The notes beneath the pieces are model-generated. The model saw only the letters and a list, made by a program, of their open reading frames with translations, was not told the DNA's origin and did no database searches. A program made the translations under genes and the position numbers. Below are positions 22,835-35,009 of a DNA stretch of 64,000 nucleotides, piece after piece. This DNA comes from Deltaproteobacteria bacterium (GTDB taxonomy: Bacteria > Myxococcota > Myxococcia > Myxococcales > Anaeromyxobacteraceae): assembly GCA_016214955.1 (NCBI GenBank), contig JACRMN010000001.1:172501-236500 (forward strand), given 5' to 3'. The stretch's first letter is position 1. Each line of letters starts with the position of its first letter.

Positions 22835-23269
22835 GTGCTGCTCGCCGCCCTCACCGCCGCGGCCGCCCTGGCCACGGGCCAGGCGGCCGGCGCCTGCACC
22901 GTGCGCACCGCCACCGGGGTGGCCTTCGGCACCTACGACCCCATCGGCCAGAACGCCACCCTGCCCCGCGACGCCGCCGGCCAGCTCGGCTACCGCTGCC
23001 GCCTGGTCAGGCCGCTGGTCTCGCTCTCGGCGGGAGGCGCCGGCACCTTCCTGCCGCGCCGGCTCCGCCAGGGTGCCCAGGCGCTGGGCTACAACCTCTT
23101 CCGCGACGCCGGCCGCACCGAGATCTGGGGTGACGGGACGCCGGGCACCTTCACGGTGCTGGGCCAGCGCGGCACCCGGACCCTGCCCATCTACGGGCGC
23201 ATCTTCCCGGGCCAGCCCGCGGCCGCAGGGAGCTACGCCGACACCGTGGTGGCCACCGTCAACTTCTAG
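22835..23269 (+). CDS. Second spore-coat-U domain pilus subunit, divergent
   Basis: A 144-residue SCPU protein on the opposite strand, 263 bp from the other subunit. Signal peptide LLAALTAAAALATGQAAGA, then CTVRTATGVAFGTYDPIG, LGYNLFRDAGRTEIWGDG and the C-terminal [10 protein letters not shown], closely matching the first subunit's ends. It may be a minor or tip subunit of the same pilus. I chose GTG at 22835, which gives a normal signal peptide; no clear ribosome-binding site is seen. Its stop overlaps the converging gene's stop in CTAG. Confidence 0.82.
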   Translation: MLLAALTAAAALATGQAAGACTVRTATGVAFGTYDPIGQNATLPRDAAGQLGYRCRLVRPLVSLSAGGAGTFLPRRLRQGAQALGYNLFRDAGRTEIWGDGTPGTFTVLGQRGTRTLPIYGRIFPGQPAAAGSYADTVVATVNF

Positions 23270-23939
23270 GAGCGGGGGAGCGGGGGCGGCGTCGGCGCGG
23301 GCGCGGTGAAGTCGTAGAGGGACTCCACCTTGACGTTGCGGTAGCGCTCCAGCTTCTGCGCCATCCGCGAGAGCTGCCCGAGGAAGGCCTCGGCCTCGGC
23401 CGGGGCTCCGTCGGACGCCTTCCGGCGCTTCTTCAGCTCCGCCAGGATGGTCTTGCGCACCTCGCGCGGGTGGTACACGAAGGCGCCGCTGAAGTAGAGC
23501 TTGCCGGAGTGCGGCAGCAGCCGCGCCTCCAGCAGGTCGCCCTTCTCCAGCCCGGCCATCTGCCGGCGCTCGGTGACCTCGTGGTCCTCGCCGGTCCACA
23601 GGTCCCTCAGCCGAACCCACTCGCCCGCCCTGAGCTTGCGGACCTCGAAGAGGCCGTGGACGGTGCGCCCCAGGTCGCGGAAGAGCGTGAGCTGGTCGGA
23701 GGTGTAAGCCGAGCCCTGGTCGCGCATGAAGAGGTCCAGCGTGGTGTGAGGGCTCCCCTCGGGCCGGTGGTCGTAGAGGTAGTAGTCGAGCATCCCGTTC
23801 ATCCGGGTCTCGAAGCTGCGCTCCTCCTCGTGCGGCTCACCCCAGCGGTCGAAGTAGGCGCGCCGAGCGCGCAGGAGCTCCTCCTGTCTCGCCTCGGCGG
23901 TGGCCCACGCAAGGAGCTTGTCGTGCAGCTCCTGCAGGG

Positions 23940-23943
<4 letters not shown>
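23266..23943 (-). CDS. Conserved hypothetical protein at the end of the pyr operon
   Basis: A 225-residue, highly charged protein without signal peptide or membrane segment. It opens with a helical region ([21 protein letters not shown]) and contains [18 protein letters not shown], a beta-rich middle ([20 protein letters not shown]) and a Lys/Arg-rich helix near residue 185 ([12 protein letters not shown]). I do not recognise a named family. Its ATG overlaps the carA stop (ATGA), so it is translated together with the pyrimidine genes, but that alone does not show a role in the pathway. Confidence 0.75.
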
Positions 23944-26348
<2,405 letters not shown>

Positions 26349-26356
<8 letters not shown>

Positions 26357-27326
26357 CGGCGGCTCCGCCTCCGGCGAGCAGGTAGAGGATGGCCATCCGG
26401 ACCGCCACGCCGTTCTGCACCTGGTCGAGGATGACGCTGCGCGGCCCGTCGGCCACGTCGGGCGAGAGCTCGACGCCGCGGTTGATGGGGCCGGGGTGGA
26501 GGATGCAGCACTGCGGGGTGAGCCAGTCGGCGGCCTTCCTGGCGTTGAGCCCCCAGAGGCGCGAGTACTCGCGGGTGTTGGGGATGAGCGGGTCGCCGAT
26601 GCGCTCGTGCTGGATGCGGAGCATCATCACCGCGTCGGCCCCCTCCACCGCCTTCTGCAGCGAGTAGTGGACCTCGGCGCCCAGCTTCTCGATGCCGGCC
26701 GGGATCATGGTCGGCGGGCCGCAGACCCGGACCCTGGCGCCCAGCTTGGGCAGGCAGTGCAGGCCGGAGCGGGCCACGCGGCTGTGGGAGACGTCGCCGA
26801 CGATGACCACCGTCTTGCCGGCGAAGAGCCCGAAGTCGGGCGGCGCCTCGGGCCCGGCGCCGGAGGCGCGGGTGAAGTGCTCGGCCAGGGTGAAGGCGTC
26901 GAGGAGCCCCTGGCTCGGGTGCTCATGGGCGCCGTCGCCGGCGCTGACCACCGAGCAGGCCACGCTCTCGGCCACCAGGCGGGGCGCGCCGCTGGCGGCG
27001 TGGCGGATGACCAGCACGTCGGGGCGCATGGCCTCGAGGTTGCGGGCGGTGTCCACCAGGGTCTCGCCCTTGGTCACCGAGGAGCCGGCGCTGGTCCAGT
27101 TGAGCGCGTCGGCCGAGAGGATCTTGGCCGCCGTCTCGAAGGAGCTGCGGGTGCGGGTGGAGGCCTCGAAGAAGAGGTTCACCACCGCCTTCCCGCGCAG
27201 CGTCGGCACCTTCTTCAGGGGCCGGCGCAGCACCTCCTTCATGGAGACGGCGAGCTTCAGCACCTCGAGGATCTCCTCGCGGGAGAGGTCCTCGAGCCCG
27301 ATGAGATGCCGGTGTCGTCCGATCAT
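26349..27326 (-). CDS. pyrB: Aspartate carbamoyltransferase catalytic subunit
   Basis: A 325-residue enzyme joining carbamoyl phosphate and aspartate, the committed pyrimidine step. Carbamoyl-phosphate binding residues lie in FFEASTRTRSSFE; GDGAHEHPSQGLLDA is the second signature. No regulatory pyrI gene follows, consistent with the pyrR-type operons. ATG at 27326 overlaps the pyrR stop (ATGA). Confidence 0.96.
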
Positions 27327-27880
27327 GCCTTCCTCGGCCTCGCCACCACTGCGTCCACCGCCGCGCCCCCCTCGACGAGACGGACCTGCACGTCCTCACC
27401 CTCGGCCACCTCGACCGGTGCGCCGACGAAGTCGGCGGCGATGGGCAGCTCTCTCCCGCCGCGGTCGATGAGCACGGCCAGCCACACCCGGCGGGGCCTG
27501 CCGAAGTCCACCAGTTCGTCCAGCGCCGCCCGGATGGTGCGCCCCGTGTAGAGCACGTCATCCACTAGCACGATGGTCCGACCCTGGATGGGGAAGCGGA
27601 TGTCGGTGGGCCCGACGACCGGCGCCCTGCCGCGCTCCGCCAGGTCGTCGCGGTAGAGCGCGATGTCGAGGGTGCCGAGCGGCGGCTCCTGGCCGCTGGC
27701 CCTGGCCACCTCGGCCCGCAGCCGCTCCGCCAGGTGCACGCCGCCGCGGCGCACCCCGACGATGGCCAGGTCCGAGGGCCGGGCATCCGTCCCGCGGGCC
27801 CGGGAGCCGATCTCGGCCGCCATCCGCCGCACCGCCGCCTGCACGGCGGCGGCGTCCAGCACCACCCGCTCGGCGCTCAT
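27323..27880 (-). CDS. pyrR: PyrR: pyrimidine operon regulator / uracil phosphoribosyltransferase
   Basis: A 185-residue protein of the phosphoribosyltransferase fold. The PRPP loop is IVLVDDVLYTGRTIRAALDE (about 100-119) and VGVRRGG near residue 43 contacts the nucleotide. In Gram-positives PyrR binds leader RNA and causes attenuation; in others it serves mainly as an enzyme. Here it overlaps its neighbours by 4 bp on each side, so there is no room next to it for a leader attenuator. ATG at 27880. Confidence 0.93.
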   Translation of the reverse strand: MSAERVVLDAAAVQAAVRRMAAEIGSRARGTDARPSDLAIVGVRRGGVHLAERLRAEVARASGQEPPLGTLDIALYRDDLAERGRAPVVGPTDIRFPIQGRTIVLVDDVLYTGRTIRAALDELVDFGRPRRVWLAVLIDRGGRELPIAADFVGAPVEVAEGEDVQVRLVEGGAAVDAVVARPRKA

Positions 27881-28350
27881 CGGCTCGGTCCCCAGTCCGG
27901 CAGCCCGATGTCCATCACCATGTCGACCTGCATTTCCACCTCCGACCAGCGTTCGACGATGGGGTAGTAGAGGTCGCGGCGGTACGTGAAGGCGACCCGC
28001 AGCTCCGGGGGCCGCGCGGCGGTGTCGCGCTGCCAGGTCACCTCCACCGGGTCCACCACCACCGAGGGGCGGGACTCGACGCGGCCGTCCTCCGCCAGCG
28101 TCCTGGAGGAGTCGAGCGACCGGAGCTTGGCGCACATGTCGGCAACCAGCTGCTGGTCGTTGGGGTCCTTCACCGCCCGGTTCCCGTAGTCGCGCACCAC
28201 GTGCTTCACCTCGTAGTGCACCACCCAGATTGGCGCCCAGACCACCAGCAGGTAGCCGCCGGTGACGAGCCCCACGATCAGGAACAGCGTCACCCAAGTG
28301 ATCGCCCCGCGCTCGCCGCGCCTGCTCGATCTGCGAGGGGAAGTGGACAT
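27877..28350 (-). CDS. Single-span membrane protein, unknown function
   Basis: A 157-residue protein with a basic N-terminus (SPRRSSRRGERGA), one membrane helix at about 17-38 (VTLFLIVGLVTGGYLLVVWA) and an outside domain of about 120 residues, including DPVEVTWQRD and VAFTYRRDLYYPIVERW. The pattern looks like a small DUF4845-type protein, often found next to lepB; I consider this likely but not certain. It lies 20 bp after lepB and overlaps pyrR by 4 bp, so it belongs to the lepA-lepB-pyr string. Confidence 0.75.
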   Translation of the reverse strand: MSTSPRRSSRRGERGAITWVTLFLIVGLVTGGYLLVVWAPIWVVHYEVKHVVRDYGNRAVKDPNDQQLVADMCAKLRSLDSSRTLAEDGRVESRPSVVVDPVEVTWQRDTAARPPELRVAFTYRRDLYYPIVERWSEVEMQVDMVMDIGLPDWGPSR

Positions 28351-28370
28351 CGGCGGGAGGTCTTTTATCC

Positions 28371-29183
28371 CTACTCGATCGGTTTGAAAAGCCGCTCGAT
28401 CCGCGGCGCGCCGGTCCAGCGCAGCAGCACCAGCTCCACCCGCCCCTCGACGTTGTCGAGCGGGACCTGCCAGCCCCCCGCGGAGCGGCTGTCCTGCGAC
28501 CGGTCGCGGTTGTCGCCGAGCACGAAGAGGTGGCCCGGCGGCACCGGGGCCCAGGGCCCCTCGCGGTCGTCGCTGCGCGGCTGGCGGCAGCGGAGCATCT
28601 CGTGGCGCACCACGCCTGCCCCCTCCACCGCCCTCCAGGCCTCGGACTCGGCCTCCCGCCCGGCGCCGCGCGGCGGCGGCACCGGCCCGCGGGCCAGCGT
28701 CTCCAGGAAGCGGAGGCAGGTGTCGCTCCACCAGCGGCCGCTCTGCTCGCTGCGCTCCTGGTAGCGGGCTTCCCCGCCGGCCTCGGTGGGCTGGGGAACG
28801 CCGTTGACGTGGAGGGTGCCGTCGCGCACCTCGACCACGTCGCCGGGCAGCCCCACCACCCGCTTGACGAAGTCCCGGTCCGGCTGGCGCGGGTGGCGGA
28901 AGACGATGACGTCGCCGCGGCGCACCGGGCGGGCCAGGAGCCAGGGGCCACCGAGCGGCAGCTTGAGCCCGTAGGCCCCCTTCCACACCACCACCTGGTC
29001 GCCGGCCAGCAGCGTGGGCGCCATGGAGGCCGAGGGGATGCGGAACACCTCGACCGCGAAGGTCCGCAGGAGCAGCGCCGCAGCCACGGCCACGAGCAGC
29101 GGGAGCCCGAACTCGCGCCAGGGGCCGAGCTTCCGGCGGCGGCGACGACGGGGCGGCGCCTCCGGCTCGGCCGCGTCCGGCAG
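28371..29183 (-). CDS. lepB: Signal peptidase I, probable CTG start
   Basis: A membrane-bound protease that removes signal peptides from exported proteins. The catalytic serine lies in FRIPSASMAPTLLAGD (about residue 50), the general-base lysine in FVKRVVGLPGD (about 105), and LFVLGDNRDRSQDSR is the third signature. A 70-residue insert separates the two halves, as in other Gram-negatives. The first usual codon, GTG 29093, would cut the membrane anchor in half. CTG 29183 follows GGTGGAGGA by 8 bp and gives the full basic N-terminus (RRRRRRKLGPWREFG) plus helix, total 270 residues. Lies just after lepA. Confidence 0.9.
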   Translation of the reverse strand: MPDAAEPEAPPRRRRRRKLGPWREFGLPLLVAVAAALLLRTFAVEVFRIPSASMAPTLLAGDQVVVWKGAYGLKLPLGGPWLLARPVRRGDVIVFRHPRQPDRDFVKRVVGLPGDVVEVRDGTLHVNGVPQPTEAGGEARYQERSEQSGRWWSDTCLRFLETLARGPVPPPRGAGREAESEAWRAVEGAGVVRHEMLRCRQPRSDDREGPWAPVPPGHLFVLGDNRDRSQDSRSAGGWQVPLDNVEGRVELVLLRWTGAPRIERLFKPIE

Positions 29184-29186
29184 GGC

Positions 29187-30992
29187 CTAGTCCTCCACCT
29201 TCAGCACCGCCAGGAAGGCCGACTGCGGGATCTCCACCGACCCCACCTGCTTCATCCGCTTCTTGCCCTCCTTCTGCTTCTCCAGGAGCTTGCGCTTGCG
29301 GCTGATGTCGCCGCCGTAGCACTTGGCGAGCACGTTCTTGCGGAAGGCCTTCACCGTCTCGCGGGCGATGATCTTGGCGCCGATGGCGGCCTGGATGGCC
29401 ACCTCGTACATCTGCTTGGGGATCTCCTCGCGCAGCTTCTGGCACAGCTCGCGGCCGCGGAGGTAGGCCCGCTCCCGGTGGACGATGGAGGAGAGCGCGT
29501 CGACGGGCTCGCCGTTGATGAGGATGTCGAGCTTGACGAGGTCGGCCTCCTCGTACCCCTTGAGCTCGTAGTCCAGGCTGGCGTAGCCGCGGGAGACGCT
29601 CTTCAGCTTGTCGAAGAAGTCGAAGACCACCTCGGCCAGCGGGATGTCGTAGGTGATCTGCACGCGGGTGGTGCCGATGTACTTCAGGTCCTTCTGGAGG
29701 CCGCGCCGGTCCTGGCAGAGCTTGAGGATGGCCCCCACGTCCTCGGTGCGGGCGTGGATGTGGCAGGTGAGGTGCGGCTCCTCCAGCTTGGCGATGCGCT
29801 GCACCGGCGGAAGCTTGGCCGGGTTGTCGATCTCCTGCACCTCGCCCTGGGTGTCGGTCACCCGGTAGACCACGCTGGGCGCGGTGGTGATGAGCGAGAG
29901 CTCGTACTCCCGCTCCAGCCGCTCCTGGACGATCTCCATGTGGAGCAGCCCCAGGTAGCCGCAGCGGAAGCCGAAGCCCAGCGCCTGGCTGGTCTCGGGC
30001 TCGTAGGTGAAGGCCGAGTCGTTGAGCCGCAGCTTCTCCAGGGCGTCGCGGAGCTGGTCGTAGTCCTGGGCGTCGATCGGGAAGACGCCGCTGAAGACCA
30101 TGGGCTTCACCACCTTGAAGCCCGGGAAGGGGGCGCCGCTGGGCCGGTCCACCTCGGTGATGGTGTCGCCCACCTTGGCGTCGTGGACCTCCTTCACGTT
30201 GGCGACCAGCACCCCCACCTCGCCGGCCATGAGCTGGGTCACCGGGCGCGCGAAGGGGGAGAAGACGCCCAACTCCTGGACCTCGAACTCCTTCTTGTTC
30301 GAGAAGAGCAGGATGTGCTGCTTGGGCCGCAGCGTCCCCTCGAAGATGCGGACCAGCATCACCACGCCGCGGTAGGTGTCGTACCAGCTGTCGAAGATGA
30401 TGGCCTTGAGCGGCGCGTCGGGGTCGCCCTGCGGGGGCGGCACCTTCTTCACCACCTGCTCCAGGATCTCCTCGATGCCGATCCCCTCCTTGGCGCTGCA
30501 GGGCACGGCATCGGCGGCGTCGAGGCCGATGACCTCCTCGATCTCGCGCCGGACGGCCGGCACGTCGGCGGAGGGCAGGTCGATCTTGTTGATGACCGGG
30601 ATGATCTCCAGGTCGTGATCGAGGGCCTGGTAGACGTTGGCCAGCGTCTGGGCCTCGACGCCCTGCGTGGCGTCCACCACCAGCACCGCACCCTCGCAGG
30701 CCGCCAGCGACCGGGAGACCTCGTAGGCGAAGTCCACGTGGCCGGGGGTGTCGATGAGGTTGAGGATGTAGTCCTTGCCGTCGCGGGCCCGGTAGCCCAT
30801 CCGCACGGTCTGGGCCTTGATGGTGATGCCCCGCTCCCGCTCCAGCTCCATGTTGTCGAGGAACTGGGCCTGGGCTTCACGGGCGGTGACGGTGCCCGTC
30901 TTCTCCAGCAGCCGGTCGGCCAGCGTCGACTTGCCGTGGTCGATGTGGGCAATGATCGAGAAGTTGCGGATGTGTGCGTTGGCGGCCGGCAT
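29187..30992 (-). CDS. lepA: Elongation factor 4 (LepA), ribosome-associated GTPase
   Basis: A 601-residue translational GTPase that acts on stalled or mis-translocated ribosomes at the membrane or under ionic stress. The G1 loop is [17 protein letters not shown]2/G3 are seen in [14 protein letters not shown] and [11 protein letters not shown], and G4 in NKIDLPSAD. The C-terminal LepA-specific domain ends in [21 protein letters not shown]-like sequence. It is the first gene in an unusually long coupled string reaching 23266. ATG at 30992. Confidence 0.97.
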   Translation of the reverse strand: MPAANAHIRNFSIIAHIDHGKSTLADRLLEKTGTVTAREAQAQFLDNMELERERGITIKAQTVRMGYRARDGKDYILNLIDTPGHVDFAYEVSRSLAACEGAVLVVDATQGVEAQTLANVYQALDHDLEIIPVINKIDLPSADVPAVRREIEEVIGLDAADAVPCSAKEGIGIEEILEQVVKKVPPPQGDPDAPLKAIIFDSWYDTYRGVVMLVRIFEGTLRPKQHILLFSNKKEFEVQELGVFSPFARPVTQLMAGEVGVLVANVKEVHDAKVGDTITEVDRPSGAPFPGFKVVKPMVFSGVFPIDAQDYDQLRDALEKLRLNDSAFTYEPETSQALGFGFRCGYLGLLHMEIVQERLEREYELSLITTAPSVVYRVTDTQGEVQEIDNPAKLPPVQRIAKLEEPHLTCHIHARTEDVGAILKLCQDRRGLQKDLKYIGTTRVQITYDIPLAEVVFDFFDKLKSVSRGYASLDYELKGYEEADLVKLDILINGEPVDALSSIVHRERAYLRGRELCQKLREEIPKQMYEVAIQAAIGAKIIARETVKAFRKNVLAKCYGGDISRKRKLLEKQKEGKKRMKQVGSVEIPQSAFLAVLKVED

Positions 30993-31192
30993 GCGGGACC
31001 GGGGCTTTTATCACGCCGGGGGCGCCGGCGCTCAAGCGGCCCGGAGCGCGCGCCCCGGGGCGCAGCCTCCGCGGGCCGGCCCGCTCGTGCGGGCGCCCGG
31101 CTCCAGGCCCCCGCGTGGCTCCCCGCGGACGCCCCGGAGGGGGTTCGATATCGACCTGTCAAGCCCCTCTCCATGGTGCCGCCGAGACCCAT

Positions 31193-31221
31193 CCGACAAA
31201 CCACTGAATTCACTGTATACT
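31193..31221 (+). promoter_or_regulatory. Putative upstream nrdJ promoter
   Basis: CCGACA (31193-31198) and TATACT (31216-31221) are 17 bp apart; the -10 is strong, the -35 moderate. The first NrdR-box-like site overlaps the -10, the arrangement expected for repression. Weaker alternative to the TTGACA promoter downstream. Confidence 0.35.
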
Positions 31222-31225
31222 GTGT
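31210..31225 (+). promoter_or_regulatory. NrdR box 1 upstream of nrdJ
   Basis: TCACTGTATACTGTGT matches 13 of 16 positions of the known NrdR consensus ACACWATATATWGTGT. NrdR is the zinc/ATP-cone repressor of ribonucleotide reductase genes. It is one of two such sites, 32 bp apart start to start, the three-helical-turn spacing NrdR usually needs. Confidence 0.65.
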
Positions 31226-31241
31226 GGCGCATGACGATACA

Positions 31242-31257
31242 CCACAATAGGTTGTGT
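31242..31257 (+). promoter_or_regulatory. NrdR box 2 upstream of nrdJ
   Basis: CCACAATAGGTTGTGT matches 13 of 16 positions of the NrdR consensus and contains the dyad CACAA-TAGG-TTGTG. It ends 8 bp before the TTGACA of the nrdJ promoter, so bound NrdR could hinder polymerase. Together with box 1 it forms a correctly spaced pair. Confidence 0.65.
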
Positions 31258-31265
31258 GTGTCGCC

Positions 31266-31293
31266 TTGACATGAGATTGGCTCGGACTAGACT
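31266..31293 (+). promoter_or_regulatory. Putative main nrdJ promoter
   Basis: TTGACA (31266-31271) and TAGACT (31288-31293) with a 16-bp spacer. Transcription would begin near 31300, giving a leader of about 345 bases before the nrdJ ATG. Confidence 0.55.
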
Positions 31294-31645
31294 CCGAGCC
31301 TCGTGTTTCGGGTTGCGGGCTGGACACGAACGCTGTCTTCCGGCCCGGGCGCTTGGCGAGGACGTGGGCAACGGCGGTGGGCGGGCGGCGGGGACGGGTG
31401 ATGCCACGCGGATTGTCAGACCAGGGCAGTAGCTTCCCCGGCCTCGTTTCACGGGGGCACTAGGCGGGCAGGTCGGGACGAAGCAGTTCCCAGCACAACT
31501 TTTCGGCAGCCGAGAAACCGTCACTTTCGACTCGTACCCCCGACCCTTCAACGCGGGCCGGCCGGGGGAGTCTCGCGGCCGGAGTCGGCCGAACAACCGA
31601 GGGGCGGGCTCCGAGCGAGCCTGGGTTTTCTGGAGGAATGGCGAG

Positions 31646-34429
<2,784 letters not shown>

Positions 34430-34457
34430 TCCCGGCGGCCGGCGGCTGAAGGACGTG

Positions 34458-34486
34458 GGGCGCCCGGACCGCGAGTCCGGGCGCCC
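34458..34486 (+). terminator. Terminator after nrdJ
   Basis: A perfect 12-bp stem GGGCGCCCGGAC/GTCCGGGCGCCC with a 5-base loop, 28 bp after the nrdJ stop. The following sequence (TCCTGGTTTCC) is only moderately T-rich. Since the hairpin is symmetrical it could also stop transcription of the converging cupredoxin gene. Confidence 0.7.
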
Positions 34487-34580
34487 TCCTGGTTTCCGGG
34501 GCGCGGCGCCGGAGCACCGGACGCAGCAGGGCCAGGCCCGCGCGAGCCCGGCCCCGGGGGGAAGCGCGCGCGCTTGGGAC

Positions 34581-34913
34581 CTAGTCCTGGACCAGCAGCT
34601 TCCCGTTGCCCATGGCCATGGCGCTGCAGTGGAACTTCTCCACGCCGGCCTTCTTGGGCGTGACCGTCACCGCCACCGCCTGGTTGAGGGGCAGCTTCAG
34701 GTTCTTGACGTTCTCGTCCGGGATGTCGACGGCGGTGATGCAGGTGCGGTCGGTGGTGCGGGTGAAGACCAGCGTCACCGGCTGGCCCTTCTTGGTCTTG
34801 ACCTCGCGCGGCTCGAAGCCGGCGTCGGTGACCTTGATGTCCACCTTGCGCCCCTCTCCGGCGAGGGCCGGTGCAGCGGCGGCGAGGGCGATGGCGATGA
34901 GCAGCTTCTTCAT
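34581..34913 (-). CDS. Secreted cupredoxin-domain protein
   Basis: A 110-residue exported protein: signal peptide KKLLIAIALAAAAPALA-G, then a small cupredoxin fold. Possible copper ligands are the cysteine in DRTCITAVDIP and those in KFHCSAMAMGNG near the C-terminus; this arrangement belongs to the cupredoxin_1 group (EfeO/CopK-like copper carriers) rather than plastocyanin. It may bind or deliver periplasmic copper. I chose the ATG at 34913 because it starts the signal peptide; an upstream in-frame ATG adds 20 non-conserved residues. Confidence 0.83.
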   Translation of the reverse strand: MKKLLIAIALAAAAPALAGEGRKVDIKVTDAGFEPREVKTKKGQPVTLVFTRTTDRTCITAVDIPDENVKNLKLPLNQAVAVTVTPKKAGVEKFHCSAMAMGNGKLLVQD

Positions 34914-35009
34914 GGGCTCTTCTCCGGATGGGGTGCTGCCAGGAGAGACGGATGATAACGGACTTCTCTTCAAGGGGCACGTCCGCGGCGGCAGGAGCGC
35001 AGCCCGACC

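Larger units (their letters stand above)
30993..31645. other. Intergenic region between lepA and nrdJ (653 bp)
   Basis: A divergent control region, the largest non-coding stretch in the window. From 30993 to about 31200 it is GC-rich and should hold the lepA promoter; a minus-strand TTGACA (31162-31157) beside the palindrome TCGATATCGA (31145-31154) is the only candidate seen and lacks a good -10. From 31200 to 31293 it is distinctly AT-richer and carries two NrdR-box-like sites and nrdJ promoters. The remaining 350 bases form a GC-rich nrdJ leader in which I recognise no known riboswitch and no gene. Confidence 0.6.

Noticed and set aside
27323-28370. PyrR attenuator next to the pyr genes
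   Set aside because: Genes overlap or are at most 20 bp apart, so no anti-terminator/terminator leader can fit there.
31145-31162. lepA promoter at TTGACA beside TCGATATCGA
   Set aside because: The -35 is perfect but no acceptable -10 lies at 16-18 bp; mentioned only within the intergenic description.
31294-31645. Cobalamin riboswitch before nrdJ
   Set aside because: Expected for a B12-dependent enzyme, but the B12 box and the conserved core segments are not found; only a partial GCCAC resemblance near 31403.
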